DNA of 64,000 nt, taken from positions 868,001 through 932,000 of the forward strand of contig NC_021985.1 of the NCBI RefSeq assembly GCF_000444875.1. The letters run 5' to 3'. Source of the DNA: Streptomyces collinus Tu 365. GTDB lineage: Bacteria > Actinomycetota > Actinomycetes > Streptomycetales > Streptomycetaceae. The position numbers were made by a program, and so were the translations under genes. The notes below the pieces were generated by a model that saw only the letters and a program-made list of their open reading frames with translations, was not told the origin of the DNA and searched no databases. Shown here one piece after another: positions 24,944 to 32,878 of the stretch; within the stretch, counting starts at the first letter, position 1, and each line of letters starts with the position of its first letter.

Positions 24944-25942
24944 ATGGAGCTGGAGGTGAGGCACCTGCGCGTGCTCTGCGCCATCGCCGACGCCGGGAGC
25001 CTGCACCGGGCCGCCCGGGAACTCGGCATGGCACAGCCCTCGTTGAGCACCCAGCTGCGCCGGATCGAGCAGACGCTCGGCGGCCGGCTGTTCACCCGCG
25101 GCCGTACCGGCAGCCGCCCCACCCCGCTCGGGCACATCGTGGTGAGCCGGGCCCGGCCGCTCGTCGCCGAGCTCGCCGCGATCGTGGCCGAGACCCGGGC
25201 GGCGGCCGCGCGGGCCGCCGACGGCCCCCGGCTGCGCATCGGCGCCACGGCCAGCCGGGCCCTGCCGGGCTGGCTGCGCCTGCTGCGCGCCCGGGTCCCG
25301 GCCGTCGAGCCGAGCCTGCAGATGGACGTGTCGGCGAACGCGCTGCTGCGCATGGTCGCCGAGGGCAGGCTCGACCTGGCGTTCGTGCACGAGGTCGAGG
25401 GCAGCCCGCTGCGGGTCCCGGCCGGTCTGTGCCTGCGGGTCCTGGTGGAACGCGAGCCGCAGTTCGTCACCCTGGCCGCCGACCACCCGGCGGCCGCGCG
25501 CCGCGAGGTGCGGCTGGCCGACCTCGCCGGCGACCGCTGGATGGTCGACTCGACGGTGGACGGCGAGTGGGACGCGCTGTGCCGGATGCTGCGCCGGGCC
25601 GGGATCGAGCCCGACCTGCTGCACGGCGACTACCTCACCGCCTACTCCCTGGCCGCCATCGGCGAGGTGGTCACGGTCAGCCAGCCGACCGCGCGCCCCC
25701 GCCCCGATCTCGCCATCCGGCCGCTCGAAGGCGATCCGATAGGGGTACGGCTGCTGCTCGCGGCCCGGACCGTGGCCGAACTCGACGAGTCCTGCCCCGA
25801 ACTGGAGGAGGCGTACTGGGAGGCGGCGCGCCAGTCGCCGGCCTACCAGGAGTGGCTGCGGCGCGGCACGACCAGCACCGGGTGGTCACCGGCGCACCGC
25901 GGACCGGGCGACGACCAGCGGGTACTGGCCTCCGGGCGGTGA
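24944..25942 (+). CDS. LysR family transcriptional regulator of the divergent protease
   Basis: A 332-aa LysR protein. Residues 1-60 form the winged helix-turn-helix (LEVRHLRVLCAIADAGSLHR, then QPSLSTQLRRIEQTLGGRLF), and residues about 90-300 form the periplasmic-binding-like effector domain. ATG 24944 gives the canonical N-terminus; the upstream extension is not conserved-looking. By position it corresponds to the SnpR/MprR-type activator of snapalysin. The T-N11-A palindrome lies in the gap. Confidence 0.92.
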   Translation: MELEVRHLRVLCAIADAGSLHRAARELGMAQPSLSTQLRRIEQTLGGRLFTRGRTGSRPTPLGHIVVSRARPLVAELAAIVAETRAAAARAADGPRLRIGATASRALPGWLRLLRARVPAVEPSLQMDVSANALLRMVAEGRLDLAFVHEVEGSPLRVPAGLCLRVLVEREPQFVTLAADHPAAARREVRLADLAGDRWMVDSTVDGEWDALCRMLRRAGIEPDLLHGDYLTAYSLAAIGEVVTVSQPTARPRPDLAIRPLEGDPIGVRLLLAARTVAELDESCPELEEAYWEAARQSPAYQEWLRRGTTSTGWSPAHRGPGDDQRVLASGR

Positions 25943-26051
25943 GCCGGCGGCGGCCGGGCGCCGGGCGAGCGATGAGTTCCGGCCGCCCGCGGAGTCGGTG
26001 GTGCGGCCGCACCACCCCGACGACCCGACCCGACCCGGAGGGACCCGCACC

Positions 26052-26936
26052 GTGACCGACATCCACGTGTCCGAATCGGCCCTGGACCTGCCCGACGGCC
26101 GTACGCTGCGCGTCCACGACACCGGCGCGGTCGGAGCGGGGACCCCTCCCGCTCCCCCGGCGCCCGCGCGCCTCACCGTGTTCTGGCAGCACGGCACGCC
26201 CAACGTGGGCACGCCGCCGCGGCCGCTGTTCCGGCACTCCGCCCGGCTCGGCATCCGCTGGGTGTCGTACGACCGCCCCGGCTACGGCGGTTCGACGCCG
26301 CATCCCGGGCGCTCCGTCGGTTCCGCCGCCACCGATGTCCGCCATGTAGCCGACGCGCTGGGCATCGACCGGTTCGCCCTGATGGGGCACTCGGGCGGCG
26401 CCTCGCACGCCCTGGCGAGCGCCGCGGTGCTGCGTGAGCGGGTGCTGGGCGTGGTCGCCGTGTCGGGCCCGGCGCCGTTCGGCGCGCAGGGTCTGGACTG
26501 GTTCGCCGGCATGGCCCCGTCCTGCCGGGCGTCGCTGACCGCGGCCGCGGCGGGCCGTGCGGCCAAGGAGCGGTTCGAGGCGGCGGCGGAGTACGACCCG
26601 GAGATGTTCACGGAGGCCGACCACGCGGCGCTGGCCGGCGACTGGTCGTGGTTCCACGAGGTGGTCGCGCCGGCCGTGGCCGACGGTCCCGGCGGGCTGA
26701 TCGACGACGACCTGGCATACGTCGCCGCCTGGGGCTGCGACCCGGCGGCGGTCACCGCCCCGGTCCTCGTGCTGCACGGGGCCTCGGACCGGGTCGTGCC
26801 CGGCGCTCACGGCGAGTGGCTGGCGAAGCGCTGCCCCCGGGCCGAGCTGTGGCTGCGGCCGTCCGGCGGCCACCTCTCCGTCCTCTCGGAGGCGCCCGCC
26901 GCTCTGGACTGGCTGGTGGCGCACGCGCACGGCTGA
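26052..26936 (+). CDS. Alpha/beta hydrolase
   Basis: A 294-aa alpha/beta-hydrolase-fold protein. The oxyanion-loop region reads WQHGTPNVG, the nucleophile elbow is GHSGGAS, the acid is expected in VLHGASDRVVPG, and the final GGHLSVL supplies the catalytic His. No signal peptide is visible, so it is probably cytosolic. GTG 26052 has GGAGGGA upstream and is preferred over the longer frame. The substrate is unknown. A near-perfect inverted repeat follows the stop codon. Confidence 0.85.
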   Translation: MTDIHVSESALDLPDGRTLRVHDTGAVGAGTPPAPPAPARLTVFWQHGTPNVGTPPRPLFRHSARLGIRWVSYDRPGYGGSTPHPGRSVGSAATDVRHVADALGIDRFALMGHSGGASHALASAAVLRERVLGVVAVSGPAPFGAQGLDWFAGMAPSCRASLTAAAAGRAAKERFEAAAEYDPEMFTEADHAALAGDWSWFHEVVAPAVADGPGGLIDDDLAYVAAWGCDPAAVTAPVLVLHGASDRVVPGAHGEWLAKRCPRAELWLRPSGGHLSVLSEAPAALDWLVAHAHG

Positions 26937-26940
26937 GCGC

Positions 26941-27022
26941 GGGCGACCGGGCGGGGCGACCGGCGGGGCGCTCGCGCGGCTGTCCGGCACGCGTCCGCGC
27001 CCGTCGCCCGGCCCCGTCGCCC
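26941..27022 (+). terminator. Long inverted repeat after the hydrolase gene
   Basis: GGGCGACCGGGCGGGGCGAC (26941-26960) matches the complement of 27003-27022 at 18 of 20 positions, with 42 nt between. A pyrimidine-rich run follows. It probably terminates the hydrolase transcript. Confidence 0.6.
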
Positions 27023-27052
27023 TCCCTTTCTCCGCCACGCCGTTCCCAATGA

Positions 27053-27072
27053 CCGATTTATATGTTTATCGG
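27053..27072. promoter_or_regulatory. AT-rich inverted repeat upstream of the deacetylase-like gene
   Basis: CCGAT (27053-27057) and ATCGG (27068-27072) flank an AT-rich 10-bp spacer (TTATATGTTT), an unusual patch in this GC-rich window. It lies about 70 bp before the start codon and could be a promoter element or operator. Confidence 0.45.
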
Positions 27073-27141
27073 ATTTATGGTGCCTGGTGTCCTGCGTACC
27101 GCAGGGGGCGCACAGCGCGCCTGGGCACGGCGTGGGTTGGG

Positions 27142-28386
27142 ATGCCGATGAGGCCGATGAACGGTTTGACCCGTAGGGACGTGGCGCGCCTCGGTCTGGG
27201 CGCGGGTCTCGGCGCCGCGGTCGCCGCCCTGGGCGGCTGCGGAGCACGCGACGGGCTGGGAGGGCCGCCCGGGAGCCCGGGAGCGCCGCGGCTCATCGGG
27301 GACGGGTCGACGTCGTACACGGGCCCGCAGCCGCGTCAGCCGGACTCCCCCACCCGCCTGGAGCCGGGGCAGACCCCGCCGCAGTTCGTGGTGTTCTCCT
27401 GGGACGGCGCGGGCGAGACCGGCAAGGGGCTGTTCCCCCGGTTCCTGGAGCTGGCGCGGGCGCACGACGCGCGCATGACGTTCTTCCTGTCCGGCCTCTA
27501 CCTGCTGCCGGAGTCGAAGAGGCGGCTGTACCGGCCGCCGCAGAACCCCGTCGGCGCCTCCGACATCGGCTACCTCACCGACGCGCACATCAAGGAGACC
27601 CTGAAGTGCCTGCGCGAGGCGTGGCTGGACGGGCACGAGATCGGCACCCACTTCAACGGGCACTTCTGCGCCGGCCCCGGGTCCGTGGCCGACTGGACGC
27701 CGGAGGACTGGCACGCGGAGGTCGAGCAGGCCAGGACCTTCGTCAAGTCCTGGCGCACGCACTCCGGATGGCGCGACCTGGAGCCCCTGCCGTTCGACTA
27801 CGACCGGGAGCTGACCGGCGGCCGCACCCCGTGCCTGCTCGGACAGGAGAACCTGCTGCCCGTCGCCCGCGCGCTCGGGTGGCGCTACGACGCCTCGTCA
27901 CCGGGCGGTGAGCAGCGCTGGCCGCGCAGGCGCGGCGGGATCTGGGACCTGCCGCTGCAGTCCATCCCCTTCCCGGGGCACCGGTTCGAGGTGCTGTCGA
28001 TGGACTACAACATGCTGGCCAACCAGTCGGGCAACAGCACCCGCGCCCCCTCCTACAACTACCCCGCCTGGCGGGTGCTGGCCACCGAGTCGTACCTGGC
28101 CGGCTTCCGGCGCGCCTACGAGACCAACCGGGCGCCCCTGTTCATCGGCAACCACTTCGAGGAGTGGAACGGCGGCATCTACATGGACGCCGTGGAGGAG
28201 GCCCTGCGGCGGATCGCCGACACGCCGGACGTACGCCTGGTGTCCTTCCGGCAGTTCGTCGACTGGCTCGACGCCCAGGATCCCGCCGTCCTCGCGCGGC
28301 TGCGCACCCTGGAGGTGGGCGAGCGGCCCGCGGACGGCTGGTCCGGTTTCCTGCGCGCGGGCGGGCGGTCACGCTCCGAGGCGTGA
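27142..28386 (+). CDS. Polysaccharide deacetylase-like secreted lipoprotein
   Basis: A 414-aa protein from ATG 27142 (27148 and 27157 are in-frame alternatives). The N-terminus has a twin-arginine motif (LTRRDVARLGLG), a hydrophobic stretch and a lipobox-like ALGGC, so it looks like a Tat-exported lipoprotein. The NodB-like part shows FVVFSWDGAG near the mature N-terminus, TFFLSG, and HEIGTHFNGHFC, placing a D and a HxxxH-like pair as in deacetylases, although the first motif is WDG rather than TFDD. It may act on cell-wall or extracellular glycans. A hairpin overlaps its stop codon. Confidence 0.78.
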   Translation: MPMRPMNGLTRRDVARLGLGAGLGAAVAALGGCGARDGLGGPPGSPGAPRLIGDGSTSYTGPQPRQPDSPTRLEPGQTPPQFVVFSWDGAGETGKGLFPRFLELARAHDARMTFFLSGLYLLPESKRRLYRPPQNPVGASDIGYLTDAHIKETLKCLREAWLDGHEIGTHFNGHFCAGPGSVADWTPEDWHAEVEQARTFVKSWRTHSGWRDLEPLPFDYDRELTGGRTPCLLGQENLLPVARALGWRYDASSPGGEQRWPRRRGGIWDLPLQSIPFPGHRFEVLSMDYNMLANQSGNSTRAPSYNYPAWRVLATESYLAGFRRAYETNRAPLFIGNHFEEWNGGIYMDAVEEALRRIADTPDVRLVSFRQFVDWLDAQDPAVLARLRTLEVGERPADGWSGFLRAGGRSRSEA

Positions 28387-28391
28387 CCGCC
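28364..28391. terminator. Hairpin overlapping the stop codon between convergent genes
   Basis: GGCGGTCACGC (28364-28374) and GCGTGACCGCC (28381-28391) form an 11-bp perfect stem with a 6-nt loop. The deacetylase-like stop codon (28384-28386) is inside the second arm, and the convergent gene ends 12 bp later. Confidence 0.7.
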
Positions 28392-28402
28392 GACCCGCCG
28401 GG

Positions 28403-29965
28403 TCAGGAGGTGGAGCCGAGGCTCTGCCTCGTGTAGGCGCACTCGGTGTAGATGTACCCGGGCCGCAGTTTCGCCGTGTCCGAGGCCGGGGTGGCGGTGT
28501 TCGCGCCGTGCGGCCGGTGCACGAAGTACGTCGTGCCGACCGGCAGGGTGAGCGTGTGCTGCGGGTAGTTCTTGCCGCTGCTGCAGGGCTTGAAGCCGAT
28601 CCGGATGGTGTCGGCGAAGGAGTACGCCTTGCAGCTCCCGCAGCCCTTGAGGGTGAAGCTGCCGGTGACCGGGCCGGTGTAGAGCACGGTCACGTCGTCG
28701 GGGCTGTCGTTCTTGACGGTGACGGAGATGCTGCCGCCGGAGGCGGTGGTGGGCAGCTTCTTGCCGGCGGCGGGCAGGGTCTGCGCCACCTCGGCGCCGA
28801 TGGCGATCTTCTTGGCGCGTTCCCGGTTCCCGCCGTGCTTGTTGTCGGAGACGTACTGGTCCATCGTCTTGCGGGCGGCGTCGAAGTCGCCGTCCTTGTA
28901 CTGGGCGACACCGCAGGCGTACTCGCCCGCGGCGCCGCTGCGGCCGGCCCGGTCGGCGGAGCCGGAGAGGCCGTCCGCGGATCCGGGCGCCGTCCCGGAC
29001 AGGTCGCCGATCTGCGAGTGCAGGCCCTGCAACTGCGTGACGGCGGCGCAGGGATCGTGGCCGTGCACGGCCTTCTCCGCCGCCTTCACCTGCGCCGCGA
29101 CGGCCGGCGCGACCCTGGCCGCCGGTGCCGAGCGCGGGAAGGTGTTCAGCAGGTCGCCGAAGCGCGGCACCCAGTCGTCCTGGCCCGCGGTCAGGCCCGC
29201 CCGGCCGCACTCGTACAGCGAGGTCGCGAGCCGGTCGTCGGGCCACCGGGTCAGCGACCCCAGTTGCGCCTTCGGCATGGAGCGGGGCACCGTGCGCAGG
29301 TACTTCAGCGCTTCGATCGCCTCGCAGTACCGCTGGTGGCCGTAGGCGGCGCCGACGGTGCTGTAGTAGGTCCGCATGCGGTCGGGCACCTGGTCGGCGG
29401 CCCGGGAGCCGGGGTGGTGGACCGCGAGGTCGCGGTAGACGTCCAGGGCCGTCCCGTAGTCGGAGTGGGCGGTGGCGAACTCGTGCCGCCCGGCCGCCGT
29501 GACCAGGTCGTCGGCTTTCTGGAGCCGGTCGAGGAGGGCCTGCTGCACGGCTTCCTCGTGCGCGTCGTCGTACCACAGGGCACCGCCCGCGGGTACGGCG
29601 AGCAGCACCACGCCGAGCAGCAGGGCGAGGGGCGCGGGACCCGGCAGGGTGAGCCGGGTGCGCAGCCCCACGACCGCGCCGTGCACGGCCGCCAGGAGCA
29701 GGAGGACCGCGTACACGGCGAGCGCGACACCGGGGACGCCGTCGGCGTCGGCGGGCAGGGCGACGAACAGCAGGACGGCGGTGGCCGCCCAGCAGGCCGC
29801 CGCCAGGACCCATCTTCGGGTGAGCGCGTAACCGAGGCCCAGACCGCTGAGGTTGAGCACCGCGACGGCGGCGGCCCGCAGGGGGTCCGGTGGCGCGGGC
29901 GGCGGCGCGGTGGGCATCGGTGGTACCGCGAATCCCTGGTACGGGCCGTACGGATTTCCGGACAT
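28403..29965 (-). CDS. Membrane protein with large extracytoplasmic domain, function unknown
   Basis: A 520-aa protein. A Pro-rich cytosolic N-terminus (residues 1-28) precedes three or four transmembrane helices up to about residue 130 (for example ALALLLGVVLLAVPAGGALW). The remaining 390 residues are helical with repeat-like units containing YxxAL, CxxA and LxxCGRAGL segments. They end in a beta-rich Cys-containing module (FTLKGCGSCKAYSFADT). GGGGAG lies six bases before the ATG. The repeat region could be TPR-like. I do not recognise a function; the Cys residues suggest an oxidising extracytoplasmic location. Confidence 0.75.
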   Translation of the reverse strand: MSGNPYGPYQGFAVPPMPTAPPPAPPDPLRAAAVAVLNLSGLGLGYALTRRWVLAAACWAATAVLLFVALPADADGVPGVALAVYAVLLLLAAVHGAVVGLRTRLTLPGPAPLALLLGVVLLAVPAGGALWYDDAHEEAVQQALLDRLQKADDLVTAAGRHEFATAHSDYGTALDVYRDLAVHHPGSRAADQVPDRMRTYYSTVGAAYGHQRYCEAIEALKYLRTVPRSMPKAQLGSLTRWPDDRLATSLYECGRAGLTAGQDDWVPRFGDLLNTFPRSAPAARVAPAVAAQVKAAEKAVHGHDPCAAVTQLQGLHSQIGDLSGTAPGSADGLSGSADRAGRSGAAGEYACGVAQYKDGDFDAARKTMDQYVSDNKHGGNRERAKKIAIGAEVAQTLPAAGKKLPTTASGGSISVTVKNDSPDDVTVLYTGPVTGSFTLKGCGSCKAYSFADTIRIGFKPCSSGKNYPQHTLTLPVGTTYFVHRPHGANTATPASDTAKLRPGYIYTECAYTRQSLGSTS

Positions 29966-30129
29966 GGTGGGCTCCCCCCGTCGACAACTTCCCCCGTGAC
30001 ATGGCGAATCGGCAGTCTACGGCCGGGGGTCGGGGGCTCGACAGAGGGTTTGCGGGGAGGTGGCGCCCGGACGGTGGTGCCGTCGGGGTGGCTGAAGCGC
30101 ACGGGCTCACTCCCCGCCGCACAGGCGGA

Positions 30130-30645
30130 AGTTGCCTCGTGGGTCGCCTCCGGCGGTGTGACGTCGAGGTCCAGGCGGCCGTAGAAGGCGACGGGGTTGC
30201 GCCACAGGACGCGGTCGACGTCGTCCCCGGTGAAGCCCTCGGCCGGCATCAGGTCGGCCACCCGGCGGGTCTTGGGCGGGTCGCTGCGGCCCCAGTCGGC
30301 GGCGGAGTCGACCAGGACCTCGCCTCCGCGACGGTCGTCTCGTTGAGGTGGTCGACCAGGACCCGCTCCGCCGACTGCGCGGACTCGCGGACGGCGTCGA
30401 GGGTGCGGCGCAGGCCGGCGAGCTTGTCGCGGTGCGGGGTGTGCACGAGCGCGGGCAGGCCGTGGTCGGCGGCGAGCTGGAGCGGTGCGGCCAGGACTGT
30501 GTCCTCGGCGGGGATCATGGAGTCGTAGCCGATCTCGCCCACGGCCAACCACCTGGTGCTTGACGAGGTAGCGGGGCGGTTCGTCGAGGACGGGGAGGCA
30601 GCGGGGGTCGTCGGCCTCCTTGGGGTTCAGGGCGATCGTGGACAA
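30130..30645 (-). pseudogene. Decayed TatD-like (EboC-type) metal-dependent hydrolase gene
   Basis: Three recognisable blocks lie in two frames. Block 1 (30645 to about 30548) reads STIALNPKEADDPRC and then PPRYLVKHQVV. Block 2, after a one-base insertion near 30547, reads AVGEIGYDSMIPAEDT, HGLPALVHTPHRDKLAGL and VDHLNETTV. Block 3, from about 30321 in the first frame, reads EVLVDSAADWGRSDPPK and DDVDRVLWRNPVAFYG. Relative to intact family members as I remember them, roughly 90 N-terminal residues are missing and about 30 residues are deleted at the block 2/3 junction. The stop codon is also lost. The upstream start was probably removed when the neighbouring DedA gene context formed. Confidence 0.82.
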
Positions 30646-30713
30646 AGGGCGGCTCGGGCACGCCGACGCGACACTGGAGGGATGCGACGGACGTGCGGGA
30701 CGCGGAGGCGGGA

Positions 30714-31505
30714 ATGACGACCGCCTTCGACCCGACCGACAGCGCCTCGCTGCTCGCCGCCTTCGGGGCGCTCGGCGTGCTGACGGTGATCTTCGCCGAG
30801 TCGGGACTGCTGGTCGTCGGCTTCTTCCTGCCGGGCGACACCCTGCTGTTCCCGGCCGGTGTGCTGTGCGCGGCGAACACCCAGCACGCGCCGCGGCTGG
30901 AGCTGTGGCAGGTGCTCGTCTGCGCCGCCGTGGGCGCCGTGGTGGGCGCGCAGGTGGGCTACCTGCTCGGGCGGCACGGCGGCCGGCCGCTGCTGGCGCG
31001 CAGCTCCAGCCGCCGTGTGCAGGAGGGCACGCGGCGGGCGGAGCGGCTGCTGGCCCGCTACGGCTACGGCAAGGCGCTCGTGATCGGCAGGTTCGTCCCG
31101 ATGCTGCGGACCGTGCTGCACCCGGTGGCCGGCGCGCTCGGGGTGCCGGTGCGGCCGTTCACCCGGTGGCAGATCGTCGGCGGCCTGCTCTGGTCCCAGA
31201 CCCTGGTGCTCGCCGGGTACCTGCTCGGCTCGTCGGTGGCGCACGTCGACGACTACCTGCTGCCGATGGTCGCGGTGATCGTCGCGCTGTCCCTGCTGCC
31301 GCTGCTGGCGGAGGTCCGCCGGACGCGGCGCGCCCGGCGGAGCCCGTCAGGGCCGGAAGGGGCCCTGGCCGACGAGGCGGTCGGGGCCGACGAGGCCGAG
31401 GGTGCCGGCGTGGACGAGGGAGGCGCGGTCGGCGACGTCGACGTGGACGCCGTGGACGACGGGGGCCGCCCGTGCCGGGGGGACCACCGGCCGGATCGAC
31501 CGTGA
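30714..31505 (+). CDS. DedA family membrane protein
   Basis: A 263-aa DedA/SNARE-associated protein with about five membrane segments. The family motif region includes ESGLLVVGFFLPGDTLLFPAG (split here as residues about 29-49), a G-R-F-V-P-x-L-R-T segment (IGRFVPMLRT) and a re-entrant loop with GALGVPVRPF. DedA proteins are flippases or proton-dependent transporters supporting membrane lipid homeostasis. The C-terminal 55 residues are acidic and low in complexity (ADEAEGAGVDEG). ATG 30714 after GGAGG is chosen over GTG 30693. Confidence 0.88.
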   Translation: MTTAFDPTDSASLLAAFGALGVLTVIFAESGLLVVGFFLPGDTLLFPAGVLCAANTQHAPRLELWQVLVCAAVGAVVGAQVGYLLGRHGGRPLLARSSSRRVQEGTRRAERLLARYGYGKALVIGRFVPMLRTVLHPVAGALGVPVRPFTRWQIVGGLLWSQTLVLAGYLLGSSVAHVDDYLLPMVAVIVALSLLPLLAEVRRTRRARRSPSGPEGALADEAVGADEAEGAGVDEGGAVGDVDVDAVDDGGRPCRGDHRPDRP

Positions 31506-31523
31506 CCGTGCCGGTCGGCGCCG

Positions 31524-32534
31524 TCAGCCGGGGCCGAGGCCCCAGGTGTCGCTCAGCCGCCCGGCCGCGCACAGGTGGACGTCCAGGATGTACGGCGCGG
31601 CGCTCCCGCACCCGGCCGCCGGGTCGACGGGCTGGCCGTGGCCCATGCCCGTGACACTGTAGGTCTCCGCCACGGCCCGCCCGGACGGGTCCCGGTAGAT
31701 CCGGTGCGGGTAGCCCGCCACGGTGTCGGAGACGTCGGCGCTCTGGTCGGCCCCCTGGACGTCGGTCCACTGCCCGACCAGGTCCGTCATGTTCGACGGC
31801 TTCACCGTGCCGTCCGCCGAGCCCTGGAACACGGTGAGCGCGGGCCAGGGGCCCGGGTAGCCGGGGCGGGCGCGGCGGACCCGGTCGCCCCACTGGGCCG
31901 GAGTCTGGTTCGCCCACCCGTACATGCACGGATAGGGGCCGCCGGCCGCGTCGGAGCAGCCGTACGGGAGGCCCGCGACGATGCCGCCGGCGGCGAACTT
32001 CTCCGGGTAGGCGGCCATCATGACCGCGGTCATGCCTCCCCCGGCGGACAGACCGGTGACGTACACGCGCGACGCGTCGCCCCGTACGTCGGCGAGCTGG
32101 CGGTCCACCATCTGGGCGATCGAGGCGGCCTCGCCGGCCCCGCGCGCGACGTCCCCGGCCTGGAACCAGTCGAAGCACTTGCTCAGGTTGTTGGCGGTGG
32201 ACTGCTGCGGGACCACGACGGAGAAGCGCAGGCGGTCCGCGAGAGCGGTCCAGCCGCTGTCGACGGCGTACCCGGCGTCCTGGCCGCAGCCGTGCAGGGC
32301 GACGACCACGGGGGCGTTCGCGGGCAGGTCCGGCGGGTCGTGACGGAACATGCGCAGCGCACCGGGGTTGGACCCGAATCCGGTGACTTCGGTGAGGGAG
32401 GCGGCGGTGACCGCCGGGCGGAAGGTGCGGGAGGAGGATGCGGCGACCGCCGGGGCCGGGGTGAGGAGGGCGGCGGCCAGGGCGGCCAGGAGGGCCGTCA
32501 GGGCGGCTGTCGGACGTGCGGCTCTGGTCTGCAT
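31524..32534 (-). CDS. Secreted PHB-depolymerase/feruloyl-esterase family hydrolase
   Basis: A 336-aa extracellular esterase. Residues 1-31 are a Sec signal peptide (TALLAALAAALLTPAPAVAA). The oxyanion region reads VVALHGCGQ, the nucleophile elbow is GLSAGGGM, and the C-terminal VTGMGHGQPVD supplies the catalytic His. Several Cys pairs (CGQ/CFDW, YGCSD/YPCMYG, GCG/HLC) suggest disulfides. This matches the PHB depolymerase/LpqC-type esterase family. The start 32534 gives the signal peptide; the longer frame is rejected. Likely substrates are polyesters or hydroxycinnamoyl esters. Confidence 0.88.
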   Translation of the reverse strand: MQTRAARPTAALTALLAALAAALLTPAPAVAASSSRTFRPAVTAASLTEVTGFGSNPGALRMFRHDPPDLPANAPVVVALHGCGQDAGYAVDSGWTALADRLRFSVVVPQQSTANNLSKCFDWFQAGDVARGAGEAASIAQMVDRQLADVRGDASRVYVTGLSAGGGMTAVMMAAYPEKFAAGGIVAGLPYGCSDAAGGPYPCMYGWANQTPAQWGDRVRRARPGYPGPWPALTVFQGSADGTVKPSNMTDLVGQWTDVQGADQSADVSDTVAGYPHRIYRDPSGRAVAETYSVTGMGHGQPVDPAAGCGSAAPYILDVHLCAAGRLSDTWGLGPG

Positions 32535-32829
32535 GTCCGGGGATGGTAGGAGCCTGACACGGCGACGACATGGGGCAGAACCACATAGCGCGCAGGCTCG
32601 AAGTGGGGCCTCCCGTTCCGCCGGCCGCACCCCGCCCTGCGCGCGGCGCGGCACGCCCTCGCGCGGCTCGGCGGACCCGGCGCCCGGCCGCCCGCAGGCC
32701 GTCCGCCGAGGTCCGCGTCCTGCGCCGTACGCCGTGGTCAACGCCCTCCTTGTCCCCTGCTTGGCCCAATGCCGGTCCGCCTAAAGGGCGAGGAGCGGTG
32801 AGCGGTGTGACCGTGGTGGAAGAGATCCC

Positions 32830-32863
32830 CGGGTGCACCCGTGGGCAGAAACGGGTGCACCCG
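32830..32863. promoter_or_regulatory. Two identical palindromes before the hydrogenase operon
   Basis: CGGGTGCACCCG, a perfect 12-bp palindrome, occurs at 32830-32841 and again at 32852-32863. Each copy is followed by TGG, so the repeat is 15 bp with a 22-bp period, about two helical turns. AAGGAGG begins five bases after the second copy and the first ATG is at 32879. The rest of the 345-bp gap from 32535 is GC-rich with no gene that I can support. It looks like a double operator. Confidence 0.75.
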
Positions 32864-32878
32864 TGGCAAGGAGGCGGC

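Noticed and set aside
30249..30548. A 99-aa intact TatD-like protein
   Set aside because: It is only the middle block of the decayed gene. It lacks both ends and the residues needed for a metal site, and it runs into a deletion junction.
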